A stretch of 5,665 bases of DNA from Chloroflexota bacterium (GCA_021823555.1 JAKANW010000243.1:1-5665); one strand, 5' to 3'; shown: positions 1-5,665, counted from the stretch's first letter. The notes: generated from the letters alone by a model not told the origin. A program made the numbers and translations.

Positions 1-8
1 GGTTTCAC

Positions 9-15
9 CCTCCTT
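9..15 (-). promoter_or_regulatory. Possible ribosome binding site of a divergent gene off the left edge
   Basis: Read on the minus strand, these bases are AAGGAGG, a near-perfect Shine-Dalgarno sequence. It is followed by GTGAAACC up to the window edge, so a start codon just outside the window would have a spacing of about eight bases. This fits a divergently transcribed neighbour sharing the 1-117 intergenic region. The same bases also form CCTCCT (9-14), complementary to AGGAGG at 43-48, so base pairing within a leader RNA is an alternative reading. The start codon itself cannot be seen. Confidence 0.25.
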
Positions 16-42
16 GCATATGTGAAAGGAACAAAATAAATC

Positions 43-48
43 AGGAGG
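43..48 (+). promoter_or_regulatory. Orphan Shine-Dalgarno-like motif AGGAGG
   Basis: This is the strongest ribosome-binding motif of the leader, yet it lies 69 bases before the first receiver start. The only initiator codons at usable distance are TTG at 52-54 (spacing 3, then GTT TTG TAA) and TTG at 58-60 (spacing 9, followed at once by TAA). It therefore opens no real gene. It could be a ribosome standby or minimal-ORF element, or chance in a purine-rich leader. CCTCCT at 9-14 could pair with it if both bases are on the transcript. Confidence 0.22.
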
Positions 49-73
49 AAATTGGTTTTGTAAGGGTGCTGTT

Positions 74-115
74 ATGAAAGATTACAGCCCTGCCATTAAA
101 ATCACACTGGAGTAA
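74..115 (+). CDS. Possible 13-residue leader peptide (speculative)
   Basis: An ATG at 74 opens a frame reading MKDYSPAIKITLE and ending in TAA at 113-115, two bases before the first receiver start. A purine-rich AAGGG (62-66) sits seven bases upstream of the ATG, which is plausible as a ribosome binding site. Its last codon and stop overlap the GGAG used by the next gene, so translation here could couple to the receiver. The peptide has no run of one amino acid that would suggest attenuation. Frames this short arise often by chance, so confidence is low. Confidence 0.12.
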   Translation: MKDYSPAIKITLE

Positions 116-117
116 TC

Positions 118-498
118 ATGACTGGCAAGAAAATCCTCTACGTCGAAGACAACCCGGACAACCGTATGCTGATGCGGCGCGTGCTGATGGCCGAAGGCTA
201 CGAGGTGACCGAAGCCCATACCGCGCACGACGCCCTGGAAAAGATCCAATCGGTCGCGCCGGACCTGATCCTGATGGACATCAACATGCCCGACATGGAC
301 GGCTACGCCCTGACCGCCCAGATCCGCAAGACGCCCGGCTTCGCCGCCGTGCCCATTATTGCCGTCACCGCAAACGTGATGCGCGGCGACCGCGAAAAAT
401 CGCTGGAGGCCGGTTGCGACGGCTATATTCAAAAGCCGATAGACATTGACCTCCTATCCCAGCAGATCGAACGTTTTATGGCAAGGAAACAACAATGA
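118..498 (+). CDS. Single-domain response regulator (CheY/DivK-like receiver)
   Basis: This 126-residue cytoplasmic protein is a receiver domain with nothing else attached. All hallmark residues are present: the acidic pair E10-D11, the phosphoacceptor D54 in LILMDINMP, the switch T84 in IAVTAN, and K106-P107 in YIQKP. The tyrosine at 103 occupies the usual aromatic switch position. Length (about 120-125 residues) and the opening KKILYVEDNPDNR resemble DivK-type receivers and receiver domains cut from hybrid kinases. Such proteins are phosphorylated on the aspartate by a histidine kinase or phosphotransfer protein and act by protein contacts rather than DNA binding. The start at 118 is supported by GGAG (109-112) five bases upstream and by the domain beginning at residue 4. 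Its TGA overlaps the next start as ATGA, so the two receivers are probably translationally coupled. The domain call is firm; the partner is unknown. Confidence 0.95.
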   Translation: MTGKKILYVEDNPDNRMLMRRVLMAEGYEVTEAHTAHDALEKIQSVAPDLILMDINMPDMDGYALTAQIRKTPGFAAVPIIAVTANVMRGDREKSLEAGCDGYIQKPIDIDLLSQQIERFMARKQQ

Positions 499-941
499 CT
501 GAGCCTTCACCCATTGATACCCAACCCATCCGCAAGCCGCAAATCCCCAAAGAGACAACCGTCCTGGTGGTGGAAGACAACGTGTCCAATTTCGTGTTGA
601 TTGCGCGCATGTTGGGGTACCTGGGCATACATTGCGAATGGAAAACTTCCGGGTATGAAGTGGTGGAATATGCCGATACCCTGCCCCGGCTGGACCTGAT
701 CCTAATGGACATTCGCCTGCCCTACGAGGACGGCTACGGCGCCCTCAAGAAAATCCGCTCGGCGGAACATTTGAAGAGCATCCCCATCATCGCGGTCACG
801 GCGGAAGCCAGCGAAGACCAGATGCGTAAAGCCCGCGAATCCGGCTTTGATGGATTCCTCGGCAAGCCGCTTGATCCCGACCGGTTTCCGGAACAGATCC
901 GCCGCATTCTGAACGGCGAAAAGGTCTGGGAGTACACATAG
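495..941 (+). CDS. Second stand-alone receiver-domain protein
   Basis: This 148-residue protein has a proline-rich, probably disordered N-terminal extension of about 20 residues. A complete receiver domain follows (about 22-142): acidic pair E27-D28, phosphoacceptor D72 in LILMDIRLP, switch T102 in IAVTAE, and K124-P125 in FLGKP. F121 takes the aromatic switch position. It is clearly related to the upstream receiver but well diverged, so this is not a recent duplication. No DNA-binding or enzymatic output domain follows; the C-terminus is a short tail, GEKVWEYT. The ATG at 495 overlaps the upstream TGA, and AAGGAA (483-488) lies six bases before it. It ends in TAG at 939-941, only two sense codons before the sensor gene and in that gene's frame. 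Two output-less receivers in a row suggest a branched or competing phosphotransfer from one kinase, which is inference. Confidence 0.95.
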   Translation: MTEPSPIDTQPIRKPQIPKETTVLVVEDNVSNFVLIARMLGYLGIHCEWKTSGYEVVEYADTLPRLDLILMDIRLPYEDGYGALKKIRSAEHLKSIPIIAVTAEASEDQMRKARESGFDGFLGKPLDPDRFPEQIRRILNGEKVWEYT

Positions 942-950
942 CCCGCCATG
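939..950 (+). promoter_or_regulatory. In-frame TAG junction between second receiver and sensor; weak ribosome binding site
   Basis: The receiver's stop codon, the codons CCC and GCC, and the sensor's ATG are in one continuous reading frame, so only one TAG separates the two genes. The best purine stretch, GGGAG at 928-932, is 15 bases before the ATG, too far for efficient de novo initiation. The sensor is therefore likely translated by ribosomes that stop at TAG and restart at the nearby ATG. Readthrough of the TAG would give a receiver-Cache-HAMP-GAF fusion. The frame relation is seen directly; the coupling is inferred. Confidence 0.5.
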
Positions 951-3900
951 AGATCTCTTTTCCCATCCAAATGGTTTTCCAAGAGACAAGCCAGGCGCAC
1001 CAGCCTGGCGAGTTCCTTCGCGCGGACGCTTGCCGCCCTCTCGCTTATCCCCTTGACGGTCATGGCGTTGACGGCGTATTTGCGCTCGAGGTCGCTGTTG
1101 CGCGAACAAGTGGAAACGCAGATGCAGAACCTGGTCTCCGGGCAGGTCGCCGCGACCGAGAACCAGATCAAGATACGGCAGATCCGCCTCGACCGTGTGG
1201 TGAGGCGCACGGATTTCGAGAGCGCGGTCAGCATCATGCTCCACCAGAGCGAGGACAGTCCCTTTTTTGCGGAGAGCAGTCAGGTTGTCAAGGATATTTT
1301 TGCCGAGCTCAACCGCGAGGGGGTGGAACCGGTCTTCACGCAATTCATCATCTTCGCGCCAGACGGCCGCGTCCTTTTGGCGAGCAAGAAGGAATGGCTG
1401 AATCAAAACGTCGGCAACGACGCGATCTTTGAAACCCTGCGCGCCTCCGACGCGCAAACGATTGGCGTATACGACCTGACCCCATTCTTTCCCGGTCAAT
1501 TCGTGTTGCTCACCGTGGACCAGTACCGCACCTCCGACGGGGTTTCCCACGCCACGGTGGTGGGCGTCTCGGAGCAACAAACCGCCATTTCGATTTTAAA
1601 TTCGCTGGAGAAACTCAGCCCCGAATCCTCCCGCGCTTATTTTGTCTCCAACTACGGGGGCTTCATCGGTCTCGAATCATACACGAACGGTCTGGCGCCT
1701 TTTGTTTCAGCGAGCGATCAACGCGCGGCTATCAGCCAGGCCATCGAACAATTGAAAAATAACGCCAGGCCTCAACCTGCCACGGTGGTTTTTCAAAACG
1801 AAAAAGGGGAGGATACGATTGCCCAGGTGGCGTGGATGGAGGACCTTCAATCCGCCCTCGTCCTCGAGGTCCCCACATCCAGCGTGTTCGGCCAGCTCGA
1901 CAGCCTTTGGCCTTTTACCACCTTTGTCTATCTCAGCCTTCTTTTGGCAATCGGTTTAACCACCCTCTGGGTCACCAATTGGATCGCCAGGCCAATCCAG
2001 TCTCTCACCGAGGTCACCAGCCGAATCGCAAAAGGTGAATTGCAGGAACGCATCCAAATCAAACGCAATGACGAGATCGGCATGTTGGCCGGGTCCTTCA
2101 ATAGCATGGCCGATGATTTGAACCGCCTGTACACCTCCCTGCGCGAACAGGTGGAAGAACGCACGCGCCAGATCCGCACCGCGGCGGAAGTGGCCCAGGG
2201 CATTACAACCGCTTTCGACTTGAACGACCTCCTGCAAAAAACGGTTCAACTGATCGTGGAACGGTTCGGGTTCTACCACGCGGGCGTGTTCATGATAGAC
2301 GAGAGCGGAAAGTTCGTCTCCCTGCAAGCCGCGCACGGTCCCTCCGCGGAAGAAATGCTCAAACGCGGACATCGTCACCAGGTCGGCTCGAACTCCATCG
2401 TGGGATGGGTCTCTGCAAACAAAAAGCCGCGCGTCGCCTCGAACGTGGACATGGATCCCATCCACTTCCGCAACGAACTGCTCCCCCTGACCCGCGCCGA
2501 GGCCGGCATCCCCGTGGTGCTGGGCGGCGTGATCCTCGGCGTGTTGGACGTGCAAAGCACCGAGCCGGGGACATTCGACGAAGAAATGATCATCGTTCTC
2601 CAAACGCTGGCAAACCAGATCGCCGCCGCCATTCAGAACACCACGGTCGCTGAAGAAGGACAGGCGCCCGGGACTAACGCCGACCGTATTTATCGCTCGG
2701 CCCTGTTCATTGCGCAGGCCTCCACGGAGGAAGAAGCGCTCGAGGCCGCCGCCCGCGCCATCCGCGAAGCGCGATATCCGTTCATCGTCTTGAAGGTAAA
2801 CGCCGAACACTGCGAGATCATCAATGCCTCGAACCCCTACCTGGACATAAAGCCCAGCCTTCCAAGGACGCTGACGCTCACTGCGCGAGAGATTCAAAAA
2901 CAATTAAGCGGTCCCCTGCTGGTCAGCGACCTGAGCCGCGAAGGAAACCTCCCCACGGAATTGGTCCAAGTGCTGCGCTTGAACGGTTCGCAGAGCGGCT
3001 TGATCCTGCCGGTGATGATCAATGGGCAACCGGTCAGCCTGATTTTGGTGGGCGAGATTCCCGGTCAACCTCTCACCAGCCTGAATGTCCGCCCGTTCAC
3101 GACCCTGCCGGAGATTCTCAGCGCCACCCTCACCCGCCTCCAGGCGCTGAATGAATCGCACACCCGCATGGCCGAGATGGAAGCGCTGATGTCCATCAAC
3201 CGCTCCATCGTCTCTATCAGCGATATCCAGACCTTCTACACCGCCTTGCAGGAACAGATCTCGCGTGTGGTCGGGAATTACAGTTTCCTGATCGCGCTCT
3301 ATGACGCCAAGACCAACTCCATCAACATCCCCTATCTCTACGAGGATGGAAAGGTGATTTCCGTCGAGACCTTCCCATTGGGAGAAGGCCTCACCTCCAT
3401 CCTGATCCGCACCCGCCGTCCGCTCATGCTGGTGGAAGACACAGAACGCCAGGCGCAGGCATTGGGCGCGAAGATTCAAGGCAAGTCGGCCAAATCCTGG
3501 CTGGGCGTCCCCCTGCTGGTCAGCGATGAACCGATTGGCGCGCTGGTGATTCAGGACGCAGAGCAGGAAAATCGTTTCACTGAACGCGACCTGGCATTAA
3601 TGGTGAAAGTCTCGAAACACGCCTCGGGCGTGATCCACAATGTCCGCCTGCTCGAACAGAGCCGCCGCAACAACCTGCAACTTCAAACCGCGGCGGAGAT
3701 TGCCCGCGACATCAGCGGTTCGCTCAACCTCGACGAATTGCTGGTGCGCGCCGTCAACCTGATCGTGGAACGCTTCCGCTTTTACCATGCCAGCATCTTC
3801 CTGATTGACCTGCATGGCGAATACGCCGTCATCCGCGAGGCCACGGGCGAGGCGGGGGCGCAACTCAAACGCATGGGACACAAGCTCGGTGTCGGCTCCA

Positions 3901-4844
3901 AATCCATCGTGGGTTATGTTACGGGGCGCGGTGAGACTCTGGTGGTCAATGACACCATGAAAGACGCAACCTACTTCGCCAATCCCATCCTGCCCGATAC
4001 GCGATCCGAGTGCGCCATCCCGCTCAAGGTGGGCGAGCGTGTGCTGGGCGCATTGGATGTGCAAAGCACCGCCCCCTTCGCGTTCACCGAGGAAAATCTG
4101 CGCACGCTGGAAATTCTCGCTGACCAGTTGGCTGTAGCCGTGGTGAACACCGAACTGTTCGCGGACTCTCAAGAGCATCTCTCCCAGCACCGCCTCCTGC
4201 ACCACATCACCACTTCGGCGGCATCTGGCACAACGCTCGAGGAGGCGCTCGAAACGACCGTGAAAGGCTTGCAGGTTACGCTCGGCGGCGACCGCGTATC
4301 CATTCTCCTGTCTGACCGCGAACGAAAGACATTGGAGGTGCGCGCTTCGGTGGGCTACTCTGACGATACCGGCAAGGTCGTCATCCGCTTCGACCAGGGC
4401 ATCACCGGCTGGGTGGCCACGCATCGCCGACCCCTGCGTGTGGACGATGTAACCACGGACCCGCGCTACATTGAGGTCAGTTCCAACACGCGCTCTGAAC
4501 TGGCGCTCCCCCTGCTTTACCGTAACGAACTGCTCGGCGTGCTCAACGTGGAAAGCGAGCAGCCCGCCGCGTACACGGAGAACGATGAGGAAATGCTCGG
4601 CACGCTGGCGGGAAGCCTGGCCGCAGTGATCGCCAACGCGCGGCTGCTGGATCAAATCCGGCGTCAGGCTGAACGAGAACGCGTGCTGTACGATGTCACC
4701 AGCAAGATCCGCCGCTCCACGGATATTCAAACCATCCTTGCGACCACAGCGTCTGAATTGACAAAAGCCATCGGCGCCAAAGGCACGCAGATCAAATTGA
4801 ACGTTCAGACCGCTGAACATCCGAACGGGAGGGATGAGGCATGA
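948..4844 (+). CDS. Membrane sensor: dCache-like domain, HAMP and five GAF-type modules, no output domain
   Basis: This 1298-residue protein begins with a basic cytoplasmic segment and TM1 (about 27-45). An extracytoplasmic region (about 46-320) follows that fits a double Cache fold; the first pocket includes FAPDGRVLLAS (136-146), the second runs about 228-314. TM2 (about 324-347) leads to a HAMP linker (about 343-396, with P349, NDEIG at 374-378 and F-x-x-M at 384-387) and a coiled coil. Then come GAF1 (about 411-567), a divergent GAF2 (about 583-735), GAF3 (about 745-902), GAF4 (about 914-1070) and GAF5 (about 1083-1232). The final 66 residues resemble only the start of another GAF. No HisKA, HATPase, GGDEF, EAL, cyclase, PP2C or methyl-accepting signature is present. 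Cache domains usually bind small extracellular ligands, and GAF domains bind small molecules or mediate dimerisation; no ligand can be named. GAF2 could instead be a related PAS-like or structural module. It lies 6 bases after the second receiver and overlaps the next gene by ATGA, so it probably works with those partners. Confidence 0.92.
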   Translation: MRSLFPSKWFSKRQARRTSLASSFARTLAALSLIPLTVMALTAYLRSRSLLREQVETQMQNLVSGQVAATENQIKIRQIRLDRVVRRTDFESAVSIMLHQSEDSPFFAESSQVVKDIFAELNREGVEPVFTQFIIFAPDGRVLLASKKEWLNQNVGNDAIFETLRASDAQTIGVYDLTPFFPGQFVLLTVDQYRTSDGVSHATVVGVSEQQTAISILNSLEKLSPESSRAYFVSNYGGFIGLESYTNGLAPFVSASDQRAAISQAIEQLKNNARPQPATVVFQNEKGEDTIAQVAWMEDLQSALVLEVPTSSVFGQLDSLWPFTTFVYLSLLLAIGLTTLWVTNWIARPIQSLTEVTSRIAKGELQERIQIKRNDEIGMLAGSFNSMADDLNRLYTSLREQVEERTRQIRTAAEVAQGITTAFDLNDLLQKTVQLIVERFGFYHAGVFMIDESGKFVSLQAAHGPSAEEMLKRGHRHQVGSNSIVGWVSANKKPRVASNVDMDPIHFRNELLPLTRAEAGIPVVLGGVILGVLDVQSTEPGTFDEEMIIVLQTLANQIAAAIQNTTVAEEGQAPGTNADRIYRSALFIAQASTEEEALEAAARAIREARYPFIVLKVNAEHCEIINASNPYLDIKPSLPRTLTLTAREIQKQLSGPLLVSDLSREGNLPTELVQVLRLNGSQSGLILPVMINGQPVSLILVGEIPGQPLTSLNVRPFTTLPEILSATLTRLQALNESHTRMAEMEALMSINRSIVSISDIQTFYTALQEQISRVVGNYSFLIALYDAKTNSINIPYLYEDGKVISVETFPLGEGLTSILIRTRRPLMLVEDTERQAQALGAKIQGKSAKSWLGVPLLVSDEPIGALVIQDAEQENRFTERDLALMVKVSKHASGVIHNVRLLEQSRRNNLQLQTAAEIARDISGSLNLDELLVRAVNLIVERFRFYHASIFLIDLHGEYAVIREATGEAGAQLKRMGHKLGVGSKSIVGYVTGRGETLVVNDTMKDATYFANPILPDTRSECAIPLKVGERVLGALDVQSTAPFAFTEENLRTLEILADQLAVAVVNTELFADSQEHLSQHRLLHHITTSAASGTTLEEALETTVKGLQVTLGGDRVSILLSDRERKTLEVRASVGYSDDTGKVVIRFDQGITGWVATHRRPLRVDDVTTDPRYIEVSSNTRSELALPLLYRNELLGVLNVESEQPAAYTENDEEMLGTLAGSLAAVIANARLLDQIRRQAERERVLYDVTSKIRRSTDIQTILATTASELTKAIGAKGTQIKLNVQTAEHPNGRDEA
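2178..2648 (+). repeat. Diverged tandem-domain repeat copy 1 (GAF1 of the sensor)
   Basis: Residues 411-567 of the sensor align without any gap to residues 914-1070: both segments are 157 residues (471 bases). By hand count about 68 of 157 residues match, roughly 43%. Shared blocks include TAAE at the start, LIVERF-FYHA, VGS-SIVG-V, GVLDVQST versus GALDVQST, and a terminal N-T. The repeat includes the helical lead-in before the GAF core, so whole helix-plus-GAF units appear to have been duplicated. The DNA has drifted, with only short near-identical patches such as the one encoding LDVQST. Confidence 0.8.
3687..4157 (+). repeat. Diverged tandem-domain repeat copy 2 (GAF4 of the sensor)
   Basis: This is the partner of the 2178-2648 segment, encoding sensor residues 914-1070. 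Two dissimilar modules (GAF2 and GAF3, about 345 residues with linkers) separate the copies. The unit was therefore either duplicated and then split by insertion, or the array grew as a larger block whose middle members diverged. GAF5 is a more distant relative with the same LGVLNVES-type core motif. Confidence 0.8.
4674..4808 (+). other. C-terminal fragment resembling the start of a sixth GAF domain
   Basis: Sensor residues about 1243-1287 look like the N-terminal helices and first strand of a GAF domain. The segment has a coiled-coil lead-in (LLDQIRRQAERERVLYD), then SKIRRSTDIQTILATTASEL, then the strand-like TQIKLNVQ. Compare the lead-ins of GAF1 (VAQGITTAFDLNDLLQKTV) and GAF4 (IARDISGSLNLDELLVRAV). 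The rest of a GAF, including the SIVGWV and LGVLDV blocks, is absent; about ten polar residues follow before the stop. It may be a relic of a longer protein or a conserved dimerisation or docking helix. Confidence 0.5.
4827..4832 (+). promoter_or_regulatory. Ribosome binding site of the polytopic membrane protein gene
   Basis: GGGAGG lies eight bases before the ATG at 4841, inside the last codons of the sensor gene. It is the best placed Shine-Dalgarno motif in the operon and decides the 4841 start. Together with the ATGA overlap it suggests the downstream gene has both its own initiation signal and coupling to the sensor. Confidence 0.6.
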
Positions 4845-5665
4845 GAAGTGAACTCTCCTTCTTCCAGCGCCTGCTTCAGCGGACGCCCAAATTCTATACC
4901 GTTGCCGTCATTGGCATGGCGCAATTGATGGCCCTTACCGGCCTCTTGCTGGGAATCGTGTCCGTCCTGCTCAATGCGGATTTTTCCGCCGCTCGCATGT
5001 GGCAAGTGGTTTGGATGACCATCCTTTCCATGGCGGCCGCCAACATCGTTCTGCTACTGATCGCATGGGGGATCACGCCGAAATCGCGTCAGCGATTGAT
5101 TCAGGCGGTGCGGGGCCAGGGTGACCATGTCAGCGCGGCAGAGATCCGCTCGGCGTGGCGCGAAATCTCCAGATTGCCCTGGCTGTATGGCGTCATTTCG
5201 GGGCCCGTCGCTTTCCTGATTGGCATCCTGCCGGTCAGCCTCTATTTTTACCTGAGTCACATTGCCAACCTCGACCAATTCCTCTATACCCTGATCGGAG
5301 GTTTGATCTCGGTGCTGGGCGTGGCGGTGTTGGTGCCGGTCATCATCGAGCGATTGTTAGCCCCGGCGCGCAGCGTTCTCCTGCCGCAAGATTTTGAAAC
5401 GCAACTCAGCGGCATCTCCGGGGCGCGCGTGGGCATCAAACTTACCGGCGTTACGATCATCCTGGTGATCATCGGCATCCTGCTGGTCGCCCCTATTGGG
5501 TATCACCAGATCGTGAAGATACCGGTCAACATTTTCGATCCGGCGCAGATCGAGCGCACACATGCGATTCAACGGGACATGCAGGTCCAATCGCTTCTCG
5601 TGACCGCGCTTGCGATCACTCTCAATCTCGGCCTGGTGTTCGCCGTCTCGCGTTCCTTTACCATG
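4841..5665 (+). CDS. Polytopic membrane protein, N-terminal part (about 6 TM; probably a membrane-anchored signalling enzyme)
   Basis: The frame stays open from the ATG to the window end (275 codons) with no stop, so the gene is cut by the window. Six hydrophobic segments are visible at about residues 20-44, 54-76, 113-137, 148-170, 199-220 and 250-269, separated by basic or polar loops. One cytoplasmic-type loop is about 78-112 (KSRQRLIQAVRGQGD). The last segment ends in FAVSRSFTM, which resembles the junction where a transmembrane helix enters a HAMP linker, expected just beyond the edge. A 6-TM region followed by HAMP is known from membrane class III adenylate cyclases and some sensor histidine kinases; the operon lacks a kinase, so a histidine kinase would make sense. 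A transporter is less likely given the signalling context. The start is supported by GGGAGG eight bases upstream and the ATGA overlap. Gene reality is strong; the function is inferred. Confidence 0.85.
   Translation, partial: MRSELSFFQRLLQRTPKFYTVAVIGMAQLMALTGLLLGIVSVLLNADFSAARMWQVVWMTILSMAAANIVLLLIAWGITPKSRQRLIQAVRGQGDHVSAAEIRSAWREISRLPWLYGVISGPVAFLIGILPVSLYFYLSHIANLDQFLYTLIGGLISVLGVAVLVPVIIERLLAPARSVLLPQDFETQLSGISGARVGIKLTGVTIILVIIGILLVAPIGYHQIVKIPVNIFDPAQIERTHAIQRDMQVQSLLVTALAITLNLGLVFAVSRSFTM

Larger units (their letters stand above)
1..117. other. Non-coding leader upstream of the operon
   Basis: This stretch is more AT-rich than the genes that follow and carries no substantial open frame on the + strand. 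It holds a strong Shine-Dalgarno-like AGGAGG (43-48) with no proper gene behind it. On the minus strand it holds an AAGGAGG (complement of 9-15) pointing out of the left edge. A 13-codon open frame occupies 74-115. I could not find a convincing sigma-70 promoter: TTGCAT (14-19) with TAAATC (37-42) at 17-base spacing matches the consensus only weakly. The operon promoter may lie here or upstream of the window. Confidence 0.6.

Noticed and set aside
14..42. Candidate sigma-70 promoter TTGCAT-17-TAAATC
   Set aside because: Each box matches the consensus at only about three of six positions, so it is no better than chance in AT-rich DNA.
82..432. Minus-strand frame opposite the first receiver
   Set aside because: The + strand frame encodes a complete receiver with all catalytic residues. 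The antisense product is a histidine- and valine-rich shadow with no motif.
971..1432. 153-codon + strand frame inside the sensor's N-terminal region
   Set aside because: It overlaps the sensor's TM1 and Cache-like domain in another frame. Its product is rich in R, G, P and A, typical of an out-of-frame read of GC-rich DNA.
3156..3653. Possibility that GAF3 is a phytochrome-type chromophore-binding GAF
   Set aside because: I see no conserved chromophore cysteine context or PHY domain. The motifs (KSWLGVPLL, IGALVIQD) are those of general signalling GAF domains.
702..4820. Long antisense open frames on the minus strand (702-1580, 1956-2903, 2904-3479, 3597-4820; up to 407 codons)
   Set aside because: All are codon-aligned with the + strand genes (same codon boundaries). 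In that register minus-strand stops appear only where the sense gene uses TTA, CTA or TCA, which this GC-rich gene avoids. The translations are rich in H, R, Q, G and V with no recognisable domain, so they are codon-usage shadows.
5054..5590. Minus- and + strand frames within the last 600 bases (5054-5278, 5155-5397, 5284-5478, 5357-5590)
   Set aside because: The + strand frame from 4841 is open throughout, begins with a good ribosome site and has a regular six-helix pattern. These alternatives lie over it and show no domain or start signal.

Overview
The window looks like part of a signal-transduction operon from a bacterium with moderately high GC. It is probably a member of Chloroflexota, and most likely class Anaerolineae. 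That placement is inferred from protein style: tandem GAF domains of the 'FYHA-F-ID ... VGS-SIVG-V ... G-LDVQST' type, and a receiver protein ending in a short G-E-x-V-W-E tail. I recall both from that lineage, but no search was run. All convincing genes lie on the + strand.

Layout. Positions 1-117 are a non-coding leader holding two Shine-Dalgarno-like motifs, one on each strand. Positions 118-498 encode a single-domain CheY/DivK-type receiver. Positions 495-941 encode a second stand-alone receiver that overlaps the first by ATGA. Positions 948-4844 encode a 1298-residue membrane sensor: TM, extracytoplasmic double-Cache-like domain, TM, HAMP, then five GAF-type modules. It has no kinase, cyclase, GGDEF or methyl-accepting output domain. 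Positions 4841 to the window end encode the N-terminal 275 residues of a polytopic (about 6 TM) membrane protein, again overlapping by ATGA. This last frame has no stop in the window and its output domain lies beyond the edge.

How it may work together. Tight spacing (4-base overlap, 6-base gap, 4-base overlap) indicates one transcript with coupled translation. The receivers need a phosphodonor, and the large sensor carries none. The simplest model is that the large protein gathers extracellular (Cache) and cytoplasmic (GAF) signals and passes them to a partner. That partner may be the 6-TM protein starting at 4841, which could end in a histidine kinase or a nucleotide cyclase. The receivers would then relay phosphate or modulate the kinase. 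The architecture is read from sequence; the circuit is inference.

The most notable points are the output-less five-GAF sensor, a fragment of a sixth GAF at its C-terminus, an equal-length GAF1/GAF4 duplication, and the second receiver and the sensor sharing one reading frame with a single TAG between them. I see no RNA genes, insertion sequences, CRISPR arrays or terminators.
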